From NCBI GenBank assembly GCA_013368375.1, contig JAACJP010000021.1, forward strand, positions 372,001 to 436,000: a stretch of DNA of 64,000 nucleotides, given 5' to 3'. A program made the position numbers and the translations under genes. The notes beneath the pieces were generated by a model that worked only from the letters and a program-made list of their open reading frames with translations, had not been told where the DNA came from and did not search any database. Positions 30,265 to 40,890 of the stretch are shown here, in pieces. The stretch comes from Tricholomella constricta (lineage: Eukaryota > Basidiomycota > Agaricomycetes > Agaricales > Lyophyllaceae). How positions within the stretch are numbered: the first letter of the stretch is position 1; each line of letters starts with the position of its first letter.

Positions 30265-33200
30265 TTACACAACGGGTGGAACGTACGCCCCCGTTGTCTA
30301 GTCGTAATCGGTTCGCTCCTTTATCCGTAGAATACGCCAATACACCTAATATTGCTGCTATTCCGACGAGTGAACCGACCGACAAAGACGTACAAAACCC
30401 CTCCGACCCGACGACACCAATCGCAGTCGCAAAGCCGATCGCCCCGTCGCGTCGTGGCCTACCCCGCTGGGAAAAGCGACTCCCTAGTCGCTTCATCGCC
30501 GCTGCCTCCCCCTGCCCCAGATCCCTGTGGCTCAACGTCGAACTGGAGACCACCGACACCCAGGAGTCGCATGCCGTCACTGCCCTAGTGGACAGCGGAG
30601 CGACTGGCAGTTTTCTCAATGTTGCTTTCGTCGAGAAACACAAGCTCACAACCAAGGTGCTTAGTCGGCCATCCCCGGTTTACAATGTGGACGGCACTCT
30701 CAACGAAGGCGGTTCGGTCTCTTGCATCGTAGAAGCTGTCTTGCGATACAACGGTCATACCGAACGAGCCGTCTTCGGGGTCACCCAGTTAGGCAAGCAA
30801 GACATGATCCTCGGGTTCAACTGGCTTAAAAACCATAACCCCGAGATCGACTGGGAGACCAAGGAGGTGAAGATGAGTCGCTGTCCGACGCAGTGCGGCA
30901 CCTGCAAGGACGAGGTCAAAGCCGATCGGCGCGCACGCACCAAAGTGCGCGCAGCGATCCGCGCCTGTCGAGCCGACGGTATACTGATGACTGAGCCCGA
31001 CCTGCGAGCCCCGACCAACCCGTATGTTGAGGACGACTCTGATGAGGAGGAGTTCCTCCCCTACACCCCGGTCCTGGAGGAACCTGACCCAGAGTCTGAC
31101 GACTTCCTGGTGGAAACCTTCCTGAGTGGCGATCGCATCTTCGCGACCGCGATCCATCCGACTCCGACCGCCGAACATATTCGGGCCAGCCAAACGACAT
31201 CGCAGCGACTTGCGGAAGCGCACGCTGCTAACTCCGTGCCCAGAACTTTCCGCGACGCAGTACCGACCCACCTCCACGACTTTGAAGATGTCTTCTCCAA
31301 AGTCGCATTCGATGAGCTTCCAGAGCGCAAGCAATGGGACCATGCCATCGAACTGGAGCCGGGCGCGTCGCCGACGGGCACGAAGGTCTACCCGCTCTCA
31401 CCGGCAGAACAGGTCGAACTCGACGCGTTCCTCAAGGAGAACCTCGAGACAGGTCGCATCCGACCGTCCAAGTCGCCCATGGCGTCGCCGGTCTTCTTCA
31501 TCAAGAAGAAGGACGGGTCGCTCCGACTGGTTCAGGACTATCGGACGCTCAATGCGCTCACGGTGAAGAACCGATACCCGCTGCCCCTCATTAGCGAACT
31601 GGTGAATAACCTTCGCGGCGCGCGGTACTTCACCAAGTTGGACGTCCGATGGGGGTACAACAACGTGCGGATCAAGGAAGGCGACGAGTGGAAGGCAGCG
31701 TTTCGGACGAATCGCGGCCTCTTCGAGCCGCTCGTCATGTTCTTCGGCCTCACGAACAGCCCCGCCACATTTCAGACCATGATGAATGATATCTTCCGCG
31801 ATCTGATCGCTGAAGGTGTTGTTTGCGTGTACCTCGATGACATCTTGATTTATACAAAGACGCTAGAGGAACACCATCGGGTCACGCGACTGGTACTGGA
31901 CCGACTCCGCGAACATCAGCTGTTCTTAAAGCCCGAGAAATGCGAATTTGAGCAGACTAAGATCGAGTATCTCGGGCTGATCATCTCGCAAGGGCAAGCG
32001 GAAATGGATCCGGTTAAAGTCGCTGGAGTGTTGGAATGGCCGGCGCCGAAGAACAAGAAGGAGGTGCAAGCGTTCCTAGGCTTCACCAATTTCTACCGAC
32101 GGTTCATCCAGGACTTCTCGCACCACGCCCGACCCCTGTTCGATCTGACAGGCAAGGACGTCGCCTGGCGATGGGGAGAGTCGGAGCAGTCGGCCTTTGC
32201 CCTTCTGAAGTCTGCGATCACATCGGGGCCAGTCCTCATGTTCCCCGACGACGATCGACCGTACCGCATCGAAGCCGACTCGTCCGACTTCGCAACGGGC
32301 GCAGTCCTGTCGCAAGAGTCGCCGTCCGATGGCAAGTGGCACCCGGTCGCGTTCTACTCGAAGAGCTTGAACGCCGTCGAGCGGAACTACGAGATCCATG
32401 ACAAAGAGATGCTGGCGATCATCCGGTCTCTGGAGGAATGGCGACACTTCGTAGAAGGCGCAAAGCACAAGGTGGAGATCTGGACCGACCACAAGAACCT
32501 CGAGTACTTCCTCACCGCGAAGAAACTCAATCGGCGTCAAGCCCGATGGTCGCTTTACCTCGCTAACTTCGACTTCGCCCTCCACCACCGTCCTGGCCGT
32601 AGCATGGGCAAACCCGACGCGTTATCGCGTCGCCCCGACCATGGCGACGGAAGCGCCGACAACGCCAACATCGTGCTGCTCAAACCAGAATTCTTCGCCG
32701 TTCGTGCAACTGAAGGCCTTGCACTGGTCGGAGAGGAGGATGATGTGCTGAAAGCGATCCGCAAGGGCAATCGCGATGGGGCTCAGGAGGATGCGGTCGC
32801 GAAAGCGGCGCAACTGGTCAAAGCATCCAAGATCGCCGGCCGCTCCCTTCGCTTTGGCGAGTGGGGAGAGGAAGGCGGTCTGCTCACGTTCCGTGGACGG
32901 ATCTATGTCCCGAACGTCCCAGACCTTCGCCGACGCATTGTGGAGCAGCACCACGACTCCAAGGTCGCCGGTCACCCCGGTCGCTGGAAGACGCTCGAAC
33001 TGGTGTCGCGCAACTACTGGTGGCCCCAGATGTCGCGCTTCATCGGTTCGTACACCAGCACCTGTGACATGTGTCTGCGCACGAAACCTCGCCGCCAACT
33101 CCCCGTCGGACAGCTGCAGCCGCTTCCCATCCCCGAAGGCCGATGGAATGTCGTATCGGTCGACTTCATCACCGAACTTCCAGAGTCCAACGGCCACGAC

Positions 33201-34295
33201 GCGATCATGAATGTCGTGGATTCAGTTGGAAAGCGCGCGCACTTCATCGCGTCGCACACGACTTGTTCGGCCCTGGGAGCTGCGAACCTCTACCGTCGCC
33301 ACGTCTGGAAGCTGCACGGTCTCCCCGACGCATTCGTCTCCGATCGAGGTCCACAGTTCGTCGCCGAGTTCACGCGCGAACTGTACAGACTCCTGGGTAT
33401 CAAGCTGTCGGCCTCGACGGCGTACCACCCACAGACCGACGGACAGACAGAGCGTGTCAACCAGGAACTGGAACAGTTCTTGCGAGTCTTCTGCAATGAG
33501 CGCCAGAACGATTGGGAGGACCTCCTGCCCGACGCCGAATTCAGTTACAACAACCATGTACATTCGGCGACGCAGCAGACCCCCTTCCTGCTTGACACTG
33601 GTCGGCATCCGCGCATGGGCTTTGAGCCGCGTCGGGGCGCTTCCAAGAACGAGTCAGCAGACGAGTTCGTGGAGCGCATGAAGGAAGCACAGGAGGAAGC
33701 CAAGGCAGCGCTTTCAAAGGCCAAAGACGACATGGAGCGGTATTACAACCAGCGGCACGCCCCAACGCCCGACTACCAGCCTGGCGACAAGGTATACTTG
33801 GACGCGACCGACATTTCTACGACCCGACCGTCTAAGAAGTTGTCGCATCGCTACCTTGGCCCTTTCGTCGTGCAAAGGCGAGTCGGCCCGCTGGCATACC
33901 GCCTCCTGCTGCCTCAGTCCATGAAGCGCATCCACCCAGTCTTCCACGTCGGGAAGCTCATCCCCGCCATTGCTGATCCGATCGAAGGTCGTCGATCCGA
34001 TCGCCCTCCGCCCCCCGACATAATCGACGACGAACCCCATTACGAAGTTGAAAAGATCCTCGATAGCCGAACCTTCCGCAAAAAACTACAGTACAAGGTC
34101 CTGTGGAAGGGCTATGGTTACGAAGAAGCTTCTTGGGAACCTCGCGAAAATGTCGCCGCCCCCGATCTGGTACGCAAATTTCACCGCGACAACCCCGACG
34201 CCCCACGCCACATTCGTGGCATCTTCACTCTATCCCCCGCCATCTTCGCCACCGTCACCCCGCACCGAGTCGTTGCGATTCAAAAGGGGGGGTGA
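30255..34295 (+). CDS. pol: Element 2 Pol: protease, RT, RNase H, integrase, chromodomain
   Basis: About 1345 residues, expressed by -1 frameshift from gag. Domains in order: aspartic protease (ALVDSGATGSFLN, about residue 105); RT (PLISELVNNLRGARYF, then YLDD at 31829..31840); RNase H (IEADSSDFATGAVLSQ, DKEMLAIIRSLEEWR); integrase zinc finger (H-H-C-C: HHDSKVAGHPGR to CDMC). Next come the DDE catalytic core (VDFITELP, VSDRGPQF, QTERVNQELE) and a GPF/Y module (YLGPFVVQRRVGPLAY). The C-terminal chromodomain (YEVEKILDSR, LQYKVLWKGYG, ASWEP) should read methylated histone and steer integration to heterochromatin, as known for chromoviruses. No stop or frameshift is found. Confidence 0.95.
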   Translation, partial: GFLITQRVERTPPLSSRNRFAPLSVEYANTPNIAAIPTSEPTDKDVQNPSDPTTPIAVAKPIAPSRRGLPRWEKRLPSRFIAAASPCPRSLWLNVELETTDTQESHAVTALVDSGATGSFLNVAFVEKHKLTTKVLSRPSPVYNVDGTLNEGGSVSCIVEAVLRYNGHTERAVFGVTQLGKQDMILGFNWLKNHNPEIDWETKEVKMSRCPTQCGTCKDEVKADRRARTKVRAAIRACRADGILMTEPDLRAPTNPYVEDDSDEEEFLPYTPVLEEPDPESDDFLVETFLSGDRIFATAIHPTPTAEHIRASQTTSQRLAEAHAANSVPRTFRDAVPTHLHDFEDVFSKVAFDELPERKQWDHAIELEPGASPTGTKVYPLSPAEQVELDAFLKENLETGRIRPSKSPMASPVFFIKKKDGSLRLVQDYRTLNALTVKNRYPLPLISELVNNLRGARYFTKLDVRWGYNNVRIKEGDEWKAAFRTNRGLFEPLVMFFGLTNSPATFQTMMNDIFRDLIAEGVVCVYLDDILIYTKTLEEHHRVTRLVLDRLREHQLFLKPEKCEFEQTKIEYLGLIISQGQAEMDPVKVAGVLEWPAPKNKKEVQAFLGFTNFYRRFIQDFSHHARPLFDLTGKDVAWRWGESEQSAFALLKSAITSGPVLMFPDDDRPYRIEADSSDFATGAVLSQESPSDGKWHPVAFYSKSLNAVERNYEIHDKEMLAIIRSLEEWRHFVEGAKHKVEIWTDHKNLEYFLTAKKLNRRQARWSLYLANFDFALHHRPGRSMGKPDALSRRPDHGDGSADNANIVLLKPEFFAVRATEGLALVGEEDDVLKAIRKGNRDGAQEDAVAKAAQLVKASKIAGRSLRFGEWGEEGGLLTFRGRIYVPNVPDLRRRIVEQHHDSKVAGHPGRWKTLELVSRNYWWPQMSRFIGSYTSTCDMCLRTKPRRQLPVGQLQPLPIPEGRWNVVSVDFITELPESNGHDAIMNVVDSVGKRAHFIASHTTCSALGAANLYRRHVWKLHGLPDAFVSDRGPQFVAEFTRELYRLLGIKLSASTAYHPQTDGQTERVNQELEQFLRVFCNERQNDWEDLLPDAEFSYNNHVHSATQQTPFLLDTGRHPRMGFEPRRGASKNESADEFVERMKEAQEEAKAALSKAKDDMERYYNQRHAPTPDYQPGDKVYLDATDISTTRPSKKLSHRYLGPFVVQRRVGPLAYRLLLPQSMKRIHPVFHVGKLIPAIADPIEGRRSDRPPPPDIIDDEPHYEVEKILDSRTFRKKLQYKVLWKGYGYEEASWEPRENVAAPDLVRKFHRDNPDAPRHIRGIFTLSPAIFATVTPHRVVAIQKGG
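34284..34295 (+). promoter_or_regulatory. Element 2 polypurine tract
   Basis: AAAAGGGGGGGTGA lies directly before the 3' LTR and is the expected primer for plus-strand DNA synthesis. It overlaps the pol stop codon. Confidence 0.75.
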
Positions 34296-34792
34296 TGTTA
34301 GGGGAACACCTGTTTGGTGATCACGTGACCATCCGATTCCTCGGACGAGCACGTGACCGACCGCTCCCCAGATGATCGCGATCCCGACCCCGACGCTCCG
34401 CCCCAAGCATCGGTGTACATACTTATAACTTCCTGTCGTTACTTCCCCTTCCAGCGCGCGCCCGATCCCGATTCCCGACATCCCGACGTCGGTCACCCGA
34501 CCTCGTGCGCCTGCACCCTGAGCCACGAGGATCGGACAGCGTCGGGAACGTGTACATACACGCGCCGCTGCCCATCCGTTATCATTTACGTACCATACAC
34601 CCCAGAGAGCCGGCCCTCAAGTAGTTACTCGTATATAGTCATCCTCCTGACATGGGGGAATCCTTTACTCTATTCTCATTGGATTCCCCTCTGCCAGGTA
34701 GGTCTACTTACGTTCTCTCTAATCGTACATAATATAACATTGGATTCCCCTCTGCCAGCACGACTAAGCTCTGCGCTGAGGTCGCCCTAACA
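34296..34792 (+). repeat. 3' LTR of element 2
   Basis: 497 bp, identical by eye to 28426..28922. It is followed by GGTGT, the repeated target site. Confidence 0.95.
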
Positions 34793-34797
34793 GGTGT

Positions 34798-37064
34798 GGT
34801 TGAAGCAAAACAATTATCTTTATTCACATATAAAAATTGATGAAGATCGGATTAACACCTTTCCAGAAGATGGACCGCTTCCTTTTCATGTGGAGCATAT
34901 TGATCCTTCTGCAGCTGCTGAAAAGCTCGTTTCACGTTATGACAATGCAGGTGAAGGCCAGAACAATAACGACGACGTCCAACCATCTGTTATCTTTGAT
35001 AATGTTCTAATTGCTGATGTTAATGGTCACGCTACTTCCAATGAGCTTCGAGCGGCTGCCATGCGTCATATTCAAGGTGATGGCGGCTATATTGAGGTTC
35101 CACATGGCTTTCGTCCAGAAAATGAGTTTAACAATCCTCAGTTATTCCCCAAAATGTATCCTACTTTGTTTCCCTATGGACTTGGTGGGTTTGAAGACCA
35201 TCGCCGTTTTCGGCCGCTTTCGTTTCAACGCCATGTTAAACATCTTTTAAACTTGAGTGACCGTCGTTTTCAGACTCATCACGCTTTTCAATTCACAGCG
35301 TTTAATATGCTGCAACACCGGTCCTTGTTGTTACATACAAGTTTAAAAGCCAAAAAGAATACATTTCCTCGTCTCGCACAAGAGTTTGAACAGATAACAC
35401 CCCAGTCCATCAAACGTGTCTCTCAACGTTTAGAACGTGGGGAATGTTGTACTTCGAATGATCCTGATGAGCGTAGGGTTTATAAATTGATGGACAGTGT
35501 TCGTGTTATCAATTCTAACGTACCTGGATCTGCAGCATCTAGGGTAATGCAAAGGAACGAGATCAGAGCGACGACCATGACCCATGGTGTGCCTAGCTGG
35601 TTTATAACATTAAATTTTGCAGACGTGTATAATCCCATCGTTCGTTTACTTGCCGGAGAAGAGATTGATATTGACAACTTGTTGCCAGAAGATACATTGG
35701 GTTATTATGACCAGTCTTTCCTTGTGGCTCGCAATCCTATTGCCGCAGCCAAATTCTTCACGCTATATATGCAAGCATTTATAAAATGTTTAATGGGGTA
35801 TGGAAAAGATGGTTCAACAAAAGATGGTGGAATTTTGGGACGTGTTAAAGCATACTACGGATGTGTGGAGGCCCAAGGTCGAGGAACTTTACATTGTCAT
35901 ATGCTGATATGGCTTGAAGGTGCTTTGAATCCTGATGCGCTCAAACAGAAAGCACTGTCTGACCCAGAATTTCAATCAAAGCTGCTCGCGTACCTTGAGG
36001 ATTCGGTATCGACTTCAATTCCCGAGGACCTTGACACCAACAGTGATGTTCAACCTTTGAAATGCCACCCTTGCTCACTGCGAGCCACACCTAATCGAAA
36101 TCCTGTCATGCGTCGCAGATATTTGCGTGAGCTTGTTGAATGCTGTCAACGTCACCGCCATAGTGATACATGCTATAAGTACTGTAATCCTGGAGCGCCG
36201 AAGTCCTGCAGGTTCGACCTAGATCATGTGAAGCATAATCGTGAAAAAAGTTTTGTAGATTCTGACACAGGTGAGATACAGTTACGACGTCTAGACGGTA
36301 TGGTGAACAATTTTAATGACCATATCATTGAGTGTATCAGGTGTAATATGGATATCAAGTTCATTGGTTCGGGAGTTTCTGCCAAAGCCATTGCGTATTA
36401 TATAACAAATTACATCTCAAAATCAGCTTTGACCGCACATGTAGCTTACAGTACATTAGAGCTTGCGGTGGGAAAGCTTGAAAAAAGAGAAGTCACCGAT
36501 GACTCGGCAACTACACGTGCAAAGAAAATGTTGCAAAAATGTGCAAGAGCGATGATTTCTCAACAGGAACTCTCTGCCCCTCAGGTTGCTTCATATCTCC
36601 TTGGTTATGATGACCATTTTAAAAGTCATAATTATCGAAAAATGTATTGGCCTAGTTTCGAAGCTTTTGTAGAGAGGTTTATCCCAAGTCCTGAATGTTA
36701 TCAAACACATTCACTGACTGACAGCCCATCTTTGCCCATTACCGAAGGTGCCAACTGTGAACCTGATTCAGACCCAGAACCTGTTGACAAGGAATTAATG
36801 AACGCTGATGATGCTGAAGAGATTACCGTTTTTATCGACGATACAGGCCAGCTTAATGCTAATCAAAATCAACTACGAGATTATCTAATGCGTGGACCAG
36901 GGCTACAAAATGTGGCGTTGTGGGATTTTATTGCCCAAGTTGATAAAGTTCGTAAACGAGTTCGGCTTTCTACATGCAGTAAAGACAATGTTGGACTTGA
37001 TCGGGCTCAAAATACACAACAATCAGCCTTCCTGATGAGGGTAATGATGACGACGATGAAATAG
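34798..37064 (+). pseudogene. Helitron Rep domain (HUH endonuclease)
   Basis: Continues the Helitron protein from 28425 with the codon split by element 2. It begins with the Helitron-like N domain (MYPTLFPYGLGGFEDHRRF, FQRHVKHLLNLSDRRF). The Rep core follows: PSWFITLNFADVYNP, then the metal-binding HUH-type motif GTLHCHMLIW (35886..35912), and the paired tyrosines in IAYYITNYISKS (about 36392..36425), which in Helitrons cut and rejoin single strands. Cysteine pairs (CHPC, CYKYC) resemble a zinc-binding insert. The frame changes near 37028: the end of this stretch runs out in a spurious tail while the true sequence continues in the next frame (LPDEGNDDDDEID). The catalytic part itself is intact. 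Confidence 0.9.
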
Positions 37065-39726
37065 ATACCTATGATGAGAACGAAGATGTCATTGCAGTAT
37101 CTACAGCTTTTTCTGACACCGCTCGAAGGCGACCATGTTACACTTTGCGATCTGATCATGAACAATATACTACACAAATCTTACGTATTCGTCAGCCAAC
37201 AATGCGATGGTTACCTAATCCTGTAGGTGCTCTGCCACGACGAGATGTTGTATTTGTGTATCCTAGATACTGTCGACTGATGCTGATTTTGTTCAAGCCA
37301 TGGACTACACATGAAAATTTGCGAGTGAAAAATGAATCATGGCCCGAGGCTTTTGAAGCATTTTTACAATCTCCAGCTTGCACCGATGACGTCAGGACAT
37401 TATTGGACAATCTGCAACTTATGCATGAATGCAAAGATAGTCGGGACGATCATTTTGCCAAACGTCGCAAAGGTCATTTAGATGTTGATCTCCCGCATGG
37501 ACATGGCGACAACCAAGAAAATCATGATGATTCCCTGGAAGAAATAGACACGGTTGCAATGATACAACATTTTCAAGACATCGAAGCTTATTCGTCGAAG
37601 GCACATGAATCGAGAGGCGCGACTGCGATGAGTTGCATTGACCATGCAGAATATGGTGGATTATTTTCCATCAACAAAGTTGGAAGTGACTCTGTAATAG
37701 ATGGTTATGTTCAACACGTTCAACCTGATGATAATGATCTCGAAAAGCTTTGGCATGCATCATATGATTTGCGAAAGCAGGCAGCTCGTGAAAGTGAAAA
37801 ACGCTCTGTTCACCAAGACTACGGACAAAATCATGAGGATCGATTAGCATCTATTCACAGTGGAGTTGTTTCAAGCTCAGACATGAATCGACAATGTTTG
37901 GATGATTATCAAACTCGTATGGTATCCATAACAAATGCCCAGAATATTGTGCAGCCTGAAGAAATTGGCCAAAAATGGACCCTCAATGTAGAACAAATGA
38001 GGGCCTTCAAAATGGTTGCAAATCATAGCCTAAATCGAAATGCAGATCCTCTTCGATTATATTTGGCGGGTTCTGCAGGCACAGGAAAATCTAGGGTAAT
38101 TTCGGCCATTAAAGACTATTTCTACCAGCGTAAACAGTCAAGGCGCTTTCGAGTAGCTTCTTATATGGGAATTGCTGCACGAAATGTAGGCGGTGTTACC
38201 CTTCATTCTGCTTTGGGTTTTAGTCAACATGGAAAAGGGAGAAGAGGAAGCAAAATTCATGATGATCTAGTCACCATGTGGGAAGGCGTGGACTATTTAT
38301 TTATTGATGAGATATCAATGGTCAGCTGTCAATTTTTGCAAAAGATTAGTGCTGCGCTATCAACAGCGAAAGGAAACAAAGCTGATTTCGGTGGCATTAA
38401 TGTTATCGTTGCGGGTGATTTTGCCCAATTGCCTCCAGTAGGAGAAATGAAACTGTGCAGTCGTTTTGAGAGAAGACAGAAAGACGACATGTCTGATACG
38501 TTACTTGGGCGTAATCTTTGGCTGTCTTTCAAGGATGTCGTCTTCCTAACATCACCGATGCGGCAGTTTGGCACAAGTAACAAAGACTTTGTCGACTTGT
38601 TAGGTCGTTTACGTGAAGGACGTTGTACCGATGCGGATTATAACTTACTGAATACCCGAGTTATCGATCCCGTCAGACATCCCGAAATTGTAACGGGTGG
38701 ATGGAAACAGGCTCCGTTAATTTAATTGTTGCTGAAAATGCAGCAAAAGATGCATATAACGCACGAGCAGCTGAAGTCTTCGCAGCTGAAACTGGTCAAG
38801 AGCTACATTGGTACCATTGTATTGATCGACACGGTGGTGCGTTGCTTGCTGATGAGGCTTTAAACTCTGTTATAGATCGCTTGGGTAGTGGTACGACACA
38901 TCAACATTTAAACAAGATACCGTTAGTACTTGGCATGCCAGTGATTGTATGCAGCAATTTCGATGTAGCTGCAGGTGTGGTCAATGGGAGTCGTGGCACC
39001 GTCAAAAATATTCGATATGTTGTAAATGCCATGGGCCAGCGGATTTTGACATCTGTTATTGTCAACATCCCAGACAGTTCTACTGAACCGATGCCTTCGC
39101 TTGCTTCACATGACATGCCCATACTACCTGACCTCACTACTCTCTCATTTAAAAACCGATACACAGGTCGTCGATGTACATTGCAGCGTCAACAAGTTCC
39201 ACTGGTTCCTGGTTTTGCCATGACAGCTCACAAAGCACAAGGCCAAACTATGGATTGTGTTATTGTTGACATAGAATCTTGCCGTGGAACGGAAGCACCA
39301 TATGTCATGATATCGCGTGCTACATCTTTAAATGGTCTCTTGATTCTCCGGCCATTCCACAAAAAGAAAATTTCTTGTGCCCAATCTGAGGAAATACGGG
39401 TAGAGGCAGCACGTCTTTGGCATTGCAATTTGGAGACTACTATTCGTAACGGTTCAACCGATGAAGCACCTGCGGCTGCTGCATCCCTTGCGGCTTTGCA
39501 GAAGGAAAGTGTGACAAACAACACGGGCGAACTTCCTTGCCGCTTGGAAAAACGTTCTTTGCCACAGAGCGACATTTTCAGCGGTACTAAAAAACCTTCT
39601 TCTCGCTTAGAAAAGCGTGCCTTGCCACAGAACCATATGGTGAGCGAACTCTCTGAAGCTTCACAAGCGGACAAGACCGAAAAAAGTTGTTCCCGACTGC
39701 AAAAATGGTTCCCTACCACAGACTAA
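37028..39726 (+). pseudogene. Helitron Pif1-like helicase domain, frameshifted
   Basis: Read in two frames: 37028..38717 and 38716..39726. The SF1B/Pif1 motifs are all present: Walker A GSAGTGKS (38069..38092), Walker B LFIDEISMV, GDFAQLPPVGE, and the late motif FAMTAHKAQGQTMD. They unwind DNA during rolling-circle transposition. The break lies at about 38715, where TTAATTTAATT looks like a 5-bp tandem duplication; one copy fewer restores the frame into VAENAAKDAYN. The C-terminal part carries a repeated Arg/Lys motif (RLEKRSLPQ, RLEKRALPQ, RLQKWF). The helicase is a remnant of the Helitron and probably not made in full length. Confidence 0.9.
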
Positions 39727-39767
39727 GAAGGGTGTTGTAGGGCAAGTCCACAACGCGAGTCAAACAT

Positions 39768-39963
39768 CGAGAATACCTTTACACCTACAAAAACGTGTTA
39801 TAAAAGACAACCGGACGTCATCATTATCAAAAATTAGTTCTTCATTGCCAATATCCAATGCAGTACGTTTTTTTGCATGCTCTGAAGATCTACCACCAAA
39901 GAGACCTCTGCTCGAAGAGGATAACGACCAAGAAGTACCGACGAAAAAACGCCGACTGTAGTT
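39768..39963 (+). pseudogene. Helitron helicase C-terminal tail, out of frame
   Basis: After the stop at 39726, another frame reads LHLQKRVIKDNRTSS to a basic end PTKKRRL, continuing the RLxKR repeat pattern of the preceding segment. It is best explained as the real C-terminus displaced by an indel between about 39700 and 39770. The basic end could be a nuclear signal. Confidence 0.45.
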
Positions 39964-40569
39964 CAATACACAGAGGCTGCTGCATTGAAGTCCAAACAAT
40001 GAACTGATCATTTTTGTCACTTATATTACTTTTGTTTGCGAGTGCTTCGTTGCTATCAGCATTCTCTTAAAACACTTTGGTTAATATGAGGAAGCTTGAC
40101 GGCCAAGACGCAGAAGAAAAGGGAACAGTCCACTCCTACACGAAGCAGGTGTGTTGTATTTCGCGTCACCCCTCTTGATTGAACAAGGGTGAACTCGACC
40201 CACACCCACATCCACAACACGGGCGCGACTCCAACATCATCCTCCCCGATGCTCTTGTCCCTGCCCTGGACCCTTACACGGACCCAACAGCCATCGGCCC
40301 GAGTACCTCTTTCACACCTCAACACACGCATGGCTCGAAAGGATGGTCTGGAACTTTGCACAGCTTCATAGCATTGCAGACATGGTCGACCGGTGGTTTG
40401 GTGAGGCCAGGGCGGGGCTTGTCGCTGCCTGGACTCGTGACATGCTTGGGCTCCAGGAATGCAATTGTCGTGTATGTTGTGCTCTCTTGTCTTGTCTCAT
40501 CCTCAACTCATCTCATTGTGATATATATATAGATCGTAAAACGCAAACAACAAAAAACCTGTCGAAACC
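39964..40569. other. Unassigned region after the Helitron helicase
   Basis: About 600 bp in which the Helitron 3' end (hairpin plus CTRR) might be expected but could not be placed. Some coding-like but unrecognised text occurs at 40320-40460 (WLERMVWNFAQLHS type). Confidence 0.4.
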
Positions 40570-40890
40570 ATGGGCGCAGCTTTTCCTCGTCTCCTTCTTC
40601 TCTTCATCATTATCATCGTCAGTGTCGACTACCACGACGTACACACACAAAATCCCGCAAGCTCACTTGGCACACACCACACTCCTGCGCGACGACTCCC
40701 CGCTCAAGGTGTACCTTCAGCGCGACTTTTTTTTGTCGTCAGCCTGATCTGATGTGGAGGAGGGGCTGTGGGCAATGCATAATAAGCACAACGAGGGGAT
40801 TTTGGACCAGGCCTGCCAGACGAGCCAGGATGTGTACCTGTTATTCATCATGAACAAAAGCAATCGTTATCCAGACCCGGAGCATATGTC
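40570..40890 (+). pseudogene. Degenerate YTH-domain gene fragment
   Basis: The stretch 40751..40863 reads DVEEGLWAMHNKHNEGILDQ then ACQTSQDVYLLFIMNKS. This matches the core of YTH RNA-binding domains (GLWAT, HNE, LDQAFRTS, DVYLIFSVNKSGEFYG), including the first cage tryptophan that reads N6-methyladenosine. The residues after NKS are lost, the sequence upstream (40680..40745) is in another frame, and a stop (TGA) lies just before the fragment. A full gene is not present. It may be a host gene piece captured or carried by the Helitron, or an old broken duplicate. Confidence 0.65.

Larger units (their letters stand above)
28426..34792 (+). mobile_element. LTR retrotransposon element 2, chromodomain Ty3/gypsy (chromovirus)
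   Basis: A 6367-bp element: LTR 28426..28922, gag, pol, polypurine tract, LTR 34296..34792. The LTRs start TGTTAGG and end CTAACA and appear identical over 497 bp, so insertion is very recent. The 5-bp target duplication GGTGT (28421..28425 and 34793..34797) is perfect. It landed inside the Helitron coding sequence; removing it restores the frame. RT has YLDD and Pol ends in a chromodomain, as in basidiomycete chromoviruses. Every coding motif is intact, so this copy could be autonomous. Confidence 0.97.
13304..39963 (+). mobile_element. Helitron, interrupted by two LTR retrotransposons
   Basis: Rolling-circle transposon whose coding parts lie at 13304..13316, 26232..28425 and 34798..39963. 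The rest of the interval is two nested Ty3/gypsy insertions. Removing each insertion together with one copy of its target duplication restores the reading frame exactly at both junctions. Domain order is a spliced N-terminal region, a DUF6570-like segment, the Helitron-like N domain, an HUH Rep with paired tyrosines, and a Pif1-like helicase. Element ends (5' TC, 3' hairpin plus CTRR) were not located, so the coordinates are the coding extent only. Later frame lesions show that the copy is inactive as a single protein. Confidence 0.9.

Noticed and set aside
32076..33197. Long minus-strand frames opposite pol of element 2
   Set aside because: Antisense shadows of a GC-rich pol. Unlike element 1, no intron-exon pattern, cysteine array or repeated paralogue supports them.
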